A stretch of 64,000 bases of DNA from contig CM077667.1 of NCBI GenBank assembly GCA_039707655.1, forward strand, positions 418,419,409 through 418,483,408, written 5' to 3'. Within the stretch, counting starts at the first letter, position 1. Each line of letters starts with the position of its first letter. Below the pieces are notes generated by a model. It made no database searches, was not told the DNA's origin, and saw only the letters and a list, made by a program, of their open reading frames with translations. Positions 1 through 10,640 of this stretch are shown piece by piece. The stretch comes from Elymus sibiricus. Taxonomy: Eukaryota; Streptophyta; Magnoliopsida; Poales; Poaceae. A program made the translations under genes and the position numbers.

Positions 1-397
1 ACCGGGTCAACAATTTATCAAGGAGCTCTCCTATTTAATTATTTTAATTCACTATGCTCCCTAATTTTAAAGCTTTTTCACTCGATTGAGGTATTCAATT
101 TTTTATTTGGTTTACGATTTTGATCTGGCCAACGATTTTTCAAATCAATCAGCAGCAACTGGCCTATAAAAACATATCAACCCCTCGCAGACTCCTATCA
201 CCCATAAAAAATTGTCACCATGTGATACTATAGCACGAATATAGTACATGCAACAACGATGAAAAAAATATCCCCACATAGATATGGGTTGATTAGCGGA
301 TAACACAGAATCACACCACGAAAGAGCCATCAAATAACCGCATTATAAATAAACGTAAAACACACTCCATCGTCTCCCCCACCGGCCAAACTAAATA
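1..397. other. Intergenic sequence, nothing recognised
   Basis: AT-rich non-coding DNA. The only open frame of note (145-333, minus) is short, lacks any domain I recognise and has no splice context. I see no promoter, RNA gene or transposon end here. Confidence 0.5.
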
Positions 398-652
398 CTC
401 CATCAGTTTCAAAATATAAGGGTTGTTAGTTTTTTAGAAAGTCAAAGTTCTTTAATTTTGACCAAGTTCAGAACCATAAATATCGACATCCACAATATTA
501 AACAAAAAAAATGAAAATTCATTTTATTATGAATCTAATAACACCGATTTGATATTATGAATTTTGATATATTTCTCTATAAATTTGATCAAACTTAAAG
601 AGGTTTGGCTTTTCAAAAAAGTAATACACCATATATTTTGAAATAGAGCGAG
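398..652. mobile_element. Stowaway-like MITE (diverged)
   Basis: The left end reads CTCCATCAGTTTC and the right end GAAATAGAGCGAG, imperfect inverted copies of the Stowaway consensus CTCCCTCCGTTTC. Both ends are flanked by TA, the usual Tc1/mariner target duplication. The interior is AT-rich with the 'fold-back' look of the group and has no coding capacity. The ends are eroded, so this is an old copy. Confidence 0.7.
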
Positions 653-826
653 TAAAGAAATTTAAGAATCCCAACAAATTCAACGGCGCAGCAAAGCGCG
701 CACAATCTAGTTCACAATGAAAACCGAAAGCCTTGCGCATTTCAGTCTTTTTTCTTTGAAAGTTGCACATTTCAGATTTGCTGGCAACGAAGTCGCGATT
801 TGCCAAAAAAAACAAGTACGGCTTCA

Positions 827-1153
827 GGGCATGTACAATGATGGCATATGGATACGGATGCCCCAGGAGAAAAATTAGTTTGAGACATCTATATTGATAT
901 TTTCTCCCCGACGCAAGCTATTATTAGTGGGCCTTATCAAACAGTGGGCCTCATCAAAGAACACAAGGTAGACTTTCACTACACATGCATCCCTACTCTT
1001 CACTTCAACTTTTTTAGCTTTATGCATAGGATCACTTTTTCTCCTGAGCCTCCTGCCGAGGATCCTGCTACACCATTCGAACTTACTTTTCCTGATATCC
1101 GATCCTACATGACCTGCGGGGCATCACCCTAGTACTATGCATTGGTCATGCCC
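827..1153. mobile_element. MITE with GGGCATG terminal inverted repeats
   Basis: GGGCATGTACAATG at 827-840 is mirrored by CATTGGTCATGCCC ending at 1153 (two mismatches in 14). Flanking triplets are TCA and TTA, compatible with an eroded 3-bp PIF/Harbinger-type duplication but not proof of it. No protein is encoded. The superfamily is uncertain. Confidence 0.5.
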
Positions 1154-1639
1154 TTATAGAAGCTGAGGTCCTGAACTAGAACTACTATATACTGCTGCTG
1201 ACGGCAACCATAGAAAGGGAGAAAAGCAGGTACACATGGTTTAAAATACGGAACAACCACGGAAGTAGTAGTAATCAATTGTGCTAACGACAAAAACAAA
1301 AGATAAGAAAAGATGGGAATGCCCTATCAGACAACCTGAGAGCCAACCTGGTCAGCTATTGTTGAACAGGAACGATCCACTGCAGCCATAGATCATCTCA
1401 ACTGATGATCCTGCAGTTAATCACGCTCTGGCCCACAGGTGTCATGTCATCAACCAGAGTTAAGTTCTTGCCTCCTTATTGGTAAAGGATGCAGTCGTAC
1501 GACTACTATAAAACAAATCATGTTCAAGTAAGGTCGTGCTGAGGTCCGCAGGGTCTCCCCTTTTGAATCGGTGTTGCTTTCGCTAAACAGCCAAGGTGGT
1601 ACTAAACATTTTTGCCTTGTAATCCGCATATGTTGGGCA
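1154..1639. other. Intergenic sequence, nothing recognised
   Basis: Mixed-composition DNA between a MITE and the Harbinger/Mutator-like complex. I see no gene, RNA or transposon terminus. Confidence 0.45.
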
Positions 1640-1669
1640 TATCCTATTTGACGCTTCAGGCGCCCGTTA

Positions 1670-2805
1670 GAGCATCTACAACCGGAACTTGCAAATCCGG
1701 CCCCTCAAACGCCTGCGTCACGCCTCAAATAATGGATTCTACATCCGGATACTCAAATTAGAAACCTCAAATTCATATTATTACATACAACGTAAACCTA
1801 ATACTAAGCGGAGGTTGTCCGGCTCCGTCGTGCCCATGTCCGGCGGCTGGCTGAGCCCCTCGTAGTGTCGGTCCGACCGTCGGCGAGGTAGAGTAGGACA
1901 TGGGACACTAGTCGGCTCACGAGACTCGATCTACCGCCATCTCGCATGCCCTACTCTTCCTCGTCGGAGCCCGTAACCCGGACAGTGCCGGTGGACGTGA
2001 GGTCGACGACGGATCCTTCCTGGGAGGAGCCGATGTCCACCACGACGCGGTTGCGGTGCCCGCACTGGTGCACCCTACGGGGCGCCGGAGAGTGTGACTC
2101 CGCCCCTCCAACGTCCATCGCCGCGAGGGCCTCCGCCGCCTCCCGTTCTCGCTGCCTCGCTCGGCGGGCATGCCGCACCATGACATCGTCCGAGGACGGA
2201 CATGCTTCGTGCTCGGCGCGCCAACGAAGGGGTTGCGCTTCCGCCACGGCGTTCGGACGTCAGACGGACTACACCGCCTCCGGTGAGGCAGCGACGCTGG
2301 ATCCAAGCACCAGTTGTGCGGATGCAATGGATTCCCGGCGTTGCGCTTCCGAGCGCTGCCGTTGTGCGGCCGCCTCCCGGGAGCGGCGGAGCGCAACCCG
2401 GACGGCCATATCCTCCTCAGGGCCGCGTGGGATGAGCTCGTGGTCGACGGACCTGGAGGTGAAGGACTCAGATCCGCTGTCCGCCATGCCAGAGATCGCC
2501 GGAGGTGAGCTTGGGTGGTGGATGAGAATGGAGGGGAGTGCAGTGAAGTGGCTAGGGTTTGGTCCGGCGAGCGGATGGGAACGAATATATGTGGGGTAGA
2601 TGCGGGCCAGTGCGGGTTAGTCGGGCGCGCCCGGGCTCCCCCATATCCGCCCCATATTTGGGTTGGATATGAGGGGTGCCGGTCAGCCCGGGCGTTTGTG
2701 GGCCGTTTGAGGGGTCCGACTGGGTCGATTTTTGTGACTGGTTAGTGACCGGGCGGCCTGCCCAGGCGTTCAAGGCGGGTTTGAGGGATCCGGTTGTAGA
2801 TGCTC
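1670..2805. mobile_element. PIF/Harbinger-like element, copy 1
   Basis: Terminal inverted repeats GAGCATCTACAACCGG (1670) and CCGGTTGTAGATGCTC (ending 2805) are flanked on both sides by the 3-bp duplication TTA, the hallmark of PIF/Harbinger insertion. The 1.1-kb interior is GC-rich and carries minus-strand reading frames but no DDE transposase motifs, so it would depend on another element for movement. A longer relative with the same ends lies at 30963-34115, and a third, with transposase remains, at 45465. Confidence 0.75.
1951..2487 (-). pseudogene. Harbinger-borne reading frame, copy 1 (broken)
   Basis: A minus-strand frame starting with an acidic/serine stretch (MADSGSESFTSRS) is followed by an Arg/Ala/Glu-rich segment. 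It continues, after a frame change, into a frame ending in an acidic VTGSDEEE tail. The counterpart in copy 2 starts MSSSGSRSDEEL and has a similar charged helix. No transposase, helicase or Myb motif is visible. I do not recognise the product; it may be a remnant of an accessory transposon protein or of a captured gene. The frame shift suggests it is no longer functional. Confidence 0.35.
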
Positions 2806-2869
2806 TTACTATGCATTTTGCAAACGGGCGCCTGAAGCCCTCCAAGCTGGGTCTGCCCATTTGCCTTTT

Positions 2870-3165
2870 TTTTTCTTTACTTAAATTTCTTGAACTTTTT
2901 TCCAAATCGGTGAAGTTTTTTTAAAACAATGATCTTTTTTAAGTTTGAGAACTTTCTACAGAATTTGATGAACTTTTTTCAACATCGATGAATGTTACTA
3001 AAAGTTCTGCAAAATCTATGAACTTTTTTCAAAATTGAGGAATGTTTTTCTAAATCGATGAACGTTTTTCAGATTCGATTAACATTTTTAAAATTTGATA
3101 AAATGTTCTTCAAATTAATGAACTTTTTTAAAAATCCGTGAACTTTTTTGAATTCACCATTTTTC
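2870..3165. repeat. Degenerate short tandem repeat, GAACTTTTTTC type
   Basis: About ten loose copies of a roughly 30-bp unit built on 'aaatcgatgaacttttttc' follow one another. Such AT-rich strings are common inside Triticeae DNA transposons. No coding function. Confidence 0.6.
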
Positions 3166-3305
3166 TTTTTTGGCGATTTTATCCTATTTGTTTTCATTTT
3201 TTCCCAAATGCGAACATGTACATGGGCCGGCCTACCAGCGCTGGCGCGTGGGCGCCGGGGGCTTCCCTGGCGCCTCAAGCGCCGAATAGGAGCTCCCCAT
3301 ATGTT

Positions 3306-4079
3306 GCGTTGTTGGCCGGCCTGGTTTGCTATCCTTTTCCTCCTGTGTATCTTAAAGCCCGTTACTGTTTAGGCCTTCAGGATGCATAAGCGTAAGCATA
3401 TGCAACAACGTGTTCATTCTAAAAAAAACATGTTCATTCGACCCCTGAATAACAAATGTGACAACATGTTAGACCCCTCAAAACAAAAAAGTAACAACAT
3501 GTTCAATCTCGACTGGAAAAGAGTGTAACATGTTCAATCTCATGTTCACTAAAGGAAAATTCAATCGCACGTACGACTTCCAACGCAACATGCACATCCT
3601 CCTTAATTTCTGTTTCTGTCTCTTCCTTCTCTTGGATATGCACGTAGGTTGTGTAACAAAATAGCATGCTTTCTTTGCGATGAACAAAATAGCATGCTAT
3701 GAAGCAGCTAATTCATCATCATCATCGACTTTAGCCGCACATATGAAGCAACGGAAAGTAGAAGTATTCGGTTTCACCTATGTTTAAACATACCACCACC
3801 AACTTTATCAGCATGACATGGTGACCTGAACTGAGCGCATGCACAGAGAACGAGACAGTATGACATACACCTCTACCATTGCACACGCCTTGCTGTTTCT
3901 GCAAAAAAAGGGACACAAAAACTCACATCTTTTTTTTTGTAACCCCTTAAGTTTTTCCTAGTCTATTTAACTAATACTCCTCGCATAATTCGTGACACTA
4001 TGAGATAGTCTTGGCGATGAATATACCATAATACATGTATATAACTTATGTTCATTCTTGCGGAATTGAGAGACTCACT
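3306..4079. other. Intergenic sequence, nothing recognised
   Basis: Contains short reiterated words (AACATGTTCA around 3410-3550) but no supported gene, RNA or transposon end. Open frames here are short and lack domains. Confidence 0.4.
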
Positions 4080-4520
4080 GAAAGAAGGGGTCAATATATG
4101 CACGCTCCCAAGATTGAGGGTTGGGGTCATGGTCTTCTATACTCTAGCAAAAGTCTGGACAAACTTGTTGCTTCATTAAAATGATGGGGTGCTCAGATAG
4201 TACATGAATGCTTAATGGTCTTCATGGCAGGAATGAGGTACATGAAAGCATCCACCACATGGTTGTTGCACTACCACTACGTGATATCAAAAGTTAAGAT
4301 AATAGTGTTTCTATTTAAGCATCTGAAATAGATGGAATGCAGGCATAGTTCTCAACGATCTCGTCTTGCATACCTGAGCCGACCAAGGAGAAGAGCGCGG
4401 TCATTGCCAGATTTATATCATTGTAACACATATGCAATGGAGTTATGCAGACATGTTTGGAAATGTCGTTGAAACCTGGAAACATCATAGGACCTGGAAG
4501 CATAAGGATTAACCATTGAA

Positions 4521-5766
4521 ATAGATGGAGTGCAATCATAGTTCTCAAAATACATTGGTGTCAAGCAACCATTGCACATGGTTCACGTTTGAAAAGAGTG
4601 AAAATAAAGCGATCATGGTAGGTCATTTACAAGACACATCATTTTGAATGTTAAAGCATATTAGAATAGTCATTAGTAAGTTGATTGCATAAGGTCATGG
4701 ATCGGGTAGGAGGACAAGGCCTATCGTCCCTTTGAAATTACAATTTGTTCACCCTCTTGTTCTATGATATAGAACGGGGAGAAAGTTGGGAAGAGAAACT
4801 AAAAAGAAGAGCATAATTTTAAGTTGGCGTCACAGTTTTTTCATTTGTTATCCGTGCCTTCTATCCTGATTTATTAGGCCCCGTCGTATTTTAAATCAAA
4901 TTTTGAACATAAATTTAGCTAATAAAATAGATTTATGTATAGCAAAAATATCACTATGGGACTCTTCTTATAAATATGAATCCAACAATACTTTTTGTGT
5001 TATATATATTATGTTCTGCTAGTCAAACATATGGTTAAAAACCCAAAATAAGAGGGCGCGTAGTAAATTTGGACGAAAGAAGTATAAGTTTTGGTCTCAC
5101 ACTAAAGTAATAGTGTACTTGTTTATTTGTATTAGGTCGCACATATGAGTAAAAATATTTATTCATTCATGTATGTTGGAAGGTTGTTAAGGCGAATCAT
5201 ACGCGGATCACTAGATAACATCTAAATCTCTAGACCGGACAGTTCAGACATTTGTTGGTCATCCAACGACAGTCACCAAAAGTGTCTGTACCAGTCCACA
5301 CGTATGAAATCCCACAAACCAGAACCAAACAAAGGGGTGGCCGCCACATCAGACTCTGACACACTTGGCCCACCCCCAAACCCTTCTCTCCGCTCCGCCA
5401 AGAATCCTCGCTCCGCTCTGTGCACAACATTCATGTTGGTGATAGAGGACACAACCGTACTAGGCGATGGGATGACTTCCTACCCGCATTCATGCCTCCT
5501 GACCGGCCAGACACCTACCTAACATGTACACCATCGCGTCGGCCGACAAGCCTGATTAGTCCCTTTAGTGATCAAGGATTCTCGTCTTTTTCCTGAGAAG
5601 TGACTACGAGTTATCGAACCCACGAGAGTACGGTACACTTTAAGTCAAGGGTTTCTAACAAGCTTTTGCAAGAGAATTAAATTCCAGTTTTTGATCGGAT
5701 CGGAATCAAGTTGACACTAGAAACACTTATAATAAAAATAGGCATGGGTATGAGGGCTTATGATTA
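4521..5766. other. Unassigned DNA inside repeat unit A
   Basis: This stretch has no counterpart in units B and C, so it was probably added to unit A. At 4518-4548 a 30-bp word of unit A (4325-4355) is duplicated. AT-rich sequence at about 4870-5090 resembles a decayed Stowaway MITE but lacks good ends. I see no gene. Confidence 0.4.
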
Positions 5767-5868
5767 TTGGTACGTCTCCAACATATCTGCTTTTCCAAAC
5801 ACTTTTACTCTTGTTTTGTATTCTAATTTGCATGATTTGAATAAAACTTACCCGTACTGACGTTGTTC
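5767..5868 (+). mobile_element. Fragment of a gypsy LTR (first ~100 bp)
   Basis: The sequence GGTACGTCTCCAACATATC followed by a block containing TTTGCATGATTTGAAT aligns to the start of the gypsy A LTR at 46375. It stops abruptly at the junction with repeat unit A (ACACAAACATCATAGG). It is therefore an LTR tip truncated by rearrangement, not a complete element. Confidence 0.6.
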
Positions 5869-8480
5869 CACACAAACATCATAGGACTTCGAAGGATGGG
5901 GATTTTCGATTGTATGTGTGTGAAATTCCACATAAGGTCACAACAACTTGGTCGTCTACCGGAGACGGGCTCCTCTTCGGGGACTCGTCATTTATATGGT
6001 GTGGATAATCATGGCAATATCCTTGACCTCGCAAGTCATTTCCAGACTAAGTATTTATTTTGCTAAGACAAGTTGGTAATTAGTGGGCATGTACTTTCAT
6101 GTTGTATCTTGGCTAGATTCGTGGATTATACTTCATAGTCGTCCAAATTTTGAGAACATCGGATGATGCTTACTGCTAGCCACTGAAATGCACATCATTA
6201 TATGTTGTACCCAATAAAAGGAGGAGAATTTTTGCATTGTCATATCACTCAAGAAGTTGTTTATAAAAAACCAAGCTGAGCATACAAAATACAAGAAGAA
6301 ATCAAAAAATAACTCCAAAGGTGAACTAAACACGGATGCACGGGGCCTAGAGACAAAACCTAGGTCGATAGTTATCCGCTCGTCCAAAATTAAGTTGCCA
6401 AAGTGCCCTAGTAGAAGTCTAGCTTGCAGAAATTGCGGTGATTGTTAGTGATGCATATTTAACAAATATTAAGGAGAACGTAAATACTCTATCGACAAGG
6501 TCAGGCCGACTCTAAGATGGGTGCGATGACACTGGTGCGTTGACGGATCGTTCTGACGGTGACTGTGATCGTTCGATGATCTAGAAACATTGATGTAAAA
6601 AAAATTATTTTGTTTGAGATGCCTTACTTCTAATGAACCCTGTAATACATATAGAAGAAAAATTAAACCCAGAGCAAAGTTACAGAAGCAGATGTGGCCA
6701 CGTGGTGGGCCGTCAATGTACGTACACACAGATGAAGGGTGACACACCATAGGGCGAAAAGCCTCAGGAATCAGCACTAGTCACTATAGTAGACAGCAAG
6801 CGAAATGTCATGGCAGCATTCAGCTCTGTTGTTCAGGTTGCCCCTGCATGCAGCCACAGAATATTGTGGCCTGCTCCTCCTCCAACTCTCATCTCCGGTG
6901 GGGTGACGCGCAGAGCCGGTCGTACATGTAACGGGCGGCCGGCCAGGGCGATCGTCCCGGCCGCCTCGGCGAAAACTTAAAACGTATGCATTGAATAACT
7001 TATGTGTACTAGTAAGCATGCACGTGCAACGCACGTCTAAAACGTTATTAAATTAGTTCACATGTTATAAAATTTAAATAATTCTTGCAAAAAAATATAA
7101 ATAAAAATGATAAGACATAGATGCCACTCAAATTGTATTTTTAAAGTGAAACACGGTTGTGATCCAGCAACCTACTGAAGAATCAAGCGTATGGACAGGA
7201 CATCACCAAGCTTTTTGGACAAACTGATTTTCAAGATGAATTTACACATGATCAAAAGGCCAGTCCTAGGCACATGCAAGCAAAAAAGTTTAAGTTATGC
7301 AACACTTGCTCCATTCTACCAATGACTATTTAATACTTCATCAATTTCTCCTCTATACAAGTATGGTATCTTCTCAAGTGGACATGGTATTTTAACCTGG
7401 AAGTATAGATTTAGCAATATGAAATAAAATTGACTGATTAGGCATGTAGTGTAGACTTCACTTCTATCGTAGAAAATGTAAACTACTTTACAATGCAATT
7501 GCTTTGTTAAGGATGTCTACTCCTTAAATCTTATTTTCGTGTACAAAAGCCAATTTTGCATGTACACCGCAATATATATAATTTATCAGCACATCGTGCC
7601 ACGAGGAGTGGGGCACCGTGGACTTTTCATCGAGGTCGGTGGCAGAGCCACCGTGGCCTGCATATACGATATTCGTGCATTACAAATAGTTAAAAAGGGC
7701 TTTATCATGGTAAACTGAATATATACAATCTGATAACTTGTTTGTCTTCTTTTGATCCTTTAGTAAGTCCGAGTCCTCAAAGAGGTCATGAAAGAGAATG
7801 ACATTACCTGGAGATTTACATTACAAAGGAAAAATGTTATCAGCCCACAATTTTTTAATGAAGGTCACATGAATATACATGGGCCATATGATTGTCTTCA
7901 TTACTGAGTTGCCTTCATATTTCCATGTCCAGTCTCTCTCCATTCCACCTTTGTCTCTCTCTAACCTGAAAATGGATCAAGTATAGGTACAAATCTCGAA
8001 TTTACACAAAGACAAAGTGTGCACAAACCACTAACTAACTGATTTCAACCAAGAATCAGGACATTCCTACATAGGTTTATATTAAATTAAATGGCCTCTA
8101 AAGTGTGTAGGAATATTATCCCTAGAGATAAAAAATTATTGGCACAATAAATTAGTGTCACTATGAGTACATGTGACTGTATATGAATATAGTAGCCCTA
8201 GAGCAATACATAGGGTAGTAGATGTACCAGATGTACTCAGCGACGACTCGATGGTCACGATGGCACGCCATGCATCATGCCATATGATCCCCGTGCATGC
8301 CGGTGCATGTATATGCACGTTAGGATCTGCAATCCTCTCTTCTCATAGTACCCTACAAGTAATTGTTTGATGCCTATGTTGTCCAAAATTATGTGAGCAC
8401 ATCATGCATTCAACAAAAAGTAGTAATAAAATAGTTATAAGAATTCGTCCCAAAAGACAAACTTGTGGTTCACTACGTAC

Positions 8481-8543
8481 CTGCATGCTAAGGGCTACAA
8501 ATTTTCGCCACCATAGTTTCTTTCCTTTTGGTCTACCATTCAT
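8481..8543 (-). pseudogene. Exon-like fragment inside Helitron
   Basis: On the minus strand a 63-nt open segment (21 codons, starting MNGRPKGKKLWW) is preceded by TTTTCAG and followed by GTACGT, perfect acceptor and donor contexts. This is what a captured gene exon looks like. I do not recognise the parent protein. Confidence 0.35.
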
Positions 8544-8873
8544 CTGAAAACACGATAAATTTGGTGTTATAGTAAAAAATAAAGCAAAGAGAAATGGCAA
8601 GTTTCTTCGGTTTTTGGACAACTTTTCTCACATTTCTTCTGCACCTTGCTATCTCATTTTTTAGCTAAAGTGCAATTCATACGCATGAAAAATCATGTAG
8701 TTTATTCAGAAATTTTACTTCAAAAAATATTTTAAATAAAATGGTGCCTCAGCTTATGCGAAAAGTGAAATATCTGGAAATATAACTTTATAAATTATTG
8801 TAATTTTAATATAAAAATTACATCCCAAATTATTTTGAAACAGATAAGTGTACCGGGCAAAACAGATCCTTGT

Positions 8874-8977
8874 TTGAAGGAAGGTCATCTTCATGCCCTT
8901 CTTCCATACCGGCTTCACATTAATAGTGAGAATCTCCTCCACCGGGATCCTCTTTGTACAAATAGTCACACCATGAG
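8874..8977 (-). pseudogene. Captured DnaJ/HSP40 C-terminal fragment
   Basis: The minus strand encodes VEEILTINVKPVWKKGMKM, close to the substrate-binding C-terminal domain of type II DnaJ (HSP40) co-chaperones, where an EEILTI..KPGWKKGTKI stretch is strongly conserved. Only about 35 codons remain, with the conserved Gly after KP changed to Val and no J-domain nearby. It lies within a Helitron, which commonly picks up exon fragments, so I infer a captured, non-functional piece. Confidence in the protein family is high; the parent locus is unknown. Confidence 0.7.
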
Positions 8978-9173
8978 GAAGTAGCATTTAATGTTTATTT
9001 TAGCACCCAAAATCAGTTTGTTGTTCTATTAAAGACACGCACCAAAATTGAAACTAAATAATCCAAAATGACCAAGCAGGTTAAAAAAATTAAGCTGGAT
9101 TAAATATATTGGTAATTAAGAACCGTCTTCGCTGAACTATTTGTGGTTAACTAACACTCTCAGGTTTAATCTT

Positions 9174-9501
9174 TTTTTTTTTTGAGGAAGAACCATGTAT
9201 TTATTCATAATAGTAGCAACATACAACACACATGGCTTCTCTTTGGATCAGTCCAGAGAAACAACACACAAGGAAATTTACATCACCATCTCCAAAGAAT
9301 CCAGCCGCCGCCAACGCTGAAGCGTTCGCCGGAGGAGAGAAACATAGGCCTCCAACTTGCCAAGATCCAAGATAGTGCCATAGCAGCCAATCTGCGTTAT
9401 GAGCCTCTGAACAGGCGCCGTCACAAGTGGCGACGCACATATCGATGTGGGTCATCGGCCGAAGAAATACTTCACACATCTTGGATCGCGGTCTTGAAGG
9501 T
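9174..9501 (-). mobile_element. Poly(A) retroposon with 17-bp target duplication
   Basis: A run of T at 9174-9183 (poly(A) tail on the minus strand) opens a 328-bp insert. Both sides carry the same 17-bp word CTCTCAGGTTTAATCTT (9157-9173 and 9502-9518). Poly(A) plus a long target duplication indicates LINE-machinery insertion. The body has a 92-codon minus frame (9201-9479) without a domain I recognise, so it may be a 5'-truncated LINE tail or a processed transcript. Confidence 0.7.
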
Positions 9502-10640
9502 CTCTCAGGTTTAATCTTGGGAACACATGTACCTCATATAATGACATTAAATAATTATAAGAATGATCGAGGAAGCTAAAATCCAAAGAGGGGTTAAAAT
9601 TTCTGGAAATTGTACAAATTAATAATACAACTGAATTGTCAGATGGAATGAAAAAGTAAATTGCATTTATCAAGTTTAACTTGGACCAACTAAGATAGTC
9701 TCAATATTCAAGAATGTATTGGCTCTTGATTCTTAATCTGTAATGCTAATTGACCACATGTGTACAACAGATGTACGCAGAGCATACTAACATGTGTACC
9801 ACACATCCACACTTGAATTTTCTGTAAATATAAGAAGGGATGGGGAAACGATATTACTTACAAGAATTCATCCGGTATGACTGAGCGGTGAAAAGTTCCA
9901 GGTTATTATCCCATCGCTCACCATGAGCATCAATATATCACCGATCAGGACATCAAACTGCAACCACAAGCATTGACAGTGGCATATGTATGTGTGTACC
10001 TGTGCGCCGTCCTCGCGGTCGGTTCGGATGAATCAAACGGCTATGCTGGCGTGCGTGTTCCGTCGAGTCGTGCCACCGATCAAGCAAGCCGGCGCCTTGC
10101 AGTTTCCATACATGCGTCGTGTGTTCCCCATGAATCCATCCAGCTGTCTGGATGTCTGCTTCTTCTGTACGTGTGCGGCGGCTCCTGCTCCCTCGACCGC
10201 CCGGCAGTGGCGCGGCGCGCGGTATGATGCGGGCTGCACGACCGCGAGGCTGGTGTCACGGCGGCTCCTGCTCCATGGGCGGTGCGGCGGTGGCGGTGGC
10301 GGCGAGGGAACGTAGGGATGGTGCATATATCTGAGGGTGCGTGATTACAGGGATGCATTGCGTGATTATGGGAGGGTAATTCCCATCAGAATTTTTTGGA
10401 CCTTGCGTGATTACAGGTGATGCGGTTGCTCACGAGGGGCGTGAAGTTTCCTCTGCGGTGGTCCGGTGGAGTATGTTCAGCCAATCTAAATTACTAAGTA
10501 CACACGAGAGGATAGATTAGGTTAAGGCTGGCCGTCAGATTAAATTTAGTGGACTAATCATGCGGTGATAATGGGTCCGTGTACATCTTATGGGGTGTGT
10601 TTACAGAAAATCTTGTTTGCTCTTTTATTAGTAGTAGAGA

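Larger units (their letters stand above)
1640..3305. mobile_element. Mutator-like inverted-repeat element, hosting a Harbinger insertion
   Basis: The left arm around 1640-1666 (TCCTATTTGACGCTTCAGGC and onward) is mirrored at about 3266-3305 by the complement of TCCTATTCGGCGCTTGAGGC. Long, slightly diverged terminal inverted repeats with a repeat-rich middle are typical of Mutator-like elements, but I cannot fix the outer ends or a 9-bp target duplication. A second inverted pair, CAGGCGCCCG and CGGGCGCCTG, brackets the inner Harbinger element (1670-2805). The assignment is tentative. Confidence 0.35.
4080..7006. repeat. Repeat unit A, first part (interrupted)
   Basis: Segments 4190-4520 and 5868-7006 match unit B (about 14200-14470 and 14465-15186) and unit C (about 16900-17170 and 17165-17600, then 18760-19015) in the same order. 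Shared landmarks include a CATGGTTGTTGCAC motif, a long block starting ACATCATAGGACTT, and a GC-rich block near 6805-6980 repeated at 14966-15150 and 18815-19005. Unit A is interrupted at about 4521-5867 and again by the Helitron at 7009-10640. No protein is encoded; the origin of the unit is unknown to me. Confidence 0.7.
7009..10640 (-). mobile_element. Helitron (3.6 kb, minus orientation) with captured gene fragments
   Basis: Read on the minus strand, the element begins TCTCTACTACTAATAAAAG (right end, 10640) and ends with hairpin CGTGCGTTGCACG about a dozen bases before a terminal CTAG (left end, 7009) followed by T. TC start, 3' hairpin and CTRR end are the Helitron signature. Unit B lacks this whole block: its sequence runs from ACTTATGTG directly into GGAAACTTCC (15178-15193), an empty-site match. 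No Rep/helicase frame is visible, so it is non-autonomous. Inside are a DnaJ exon fragment (8874-8977), another splice-flanked exon-like piece (8481-8543) and a later poly(A) retroposon (9174-9501). The exact right end is uncertain by 2-3 bases, and a host T is not evident there. Confidence 0.65.

Noticed and set aside
9880..9980. P-type ATPase exon fragment in the Helitron (minus-strand FDVLIGDIL)
   Set aside because: A faint likeness to the actuator-domain motif only; too short and lacking the following conserved residues.
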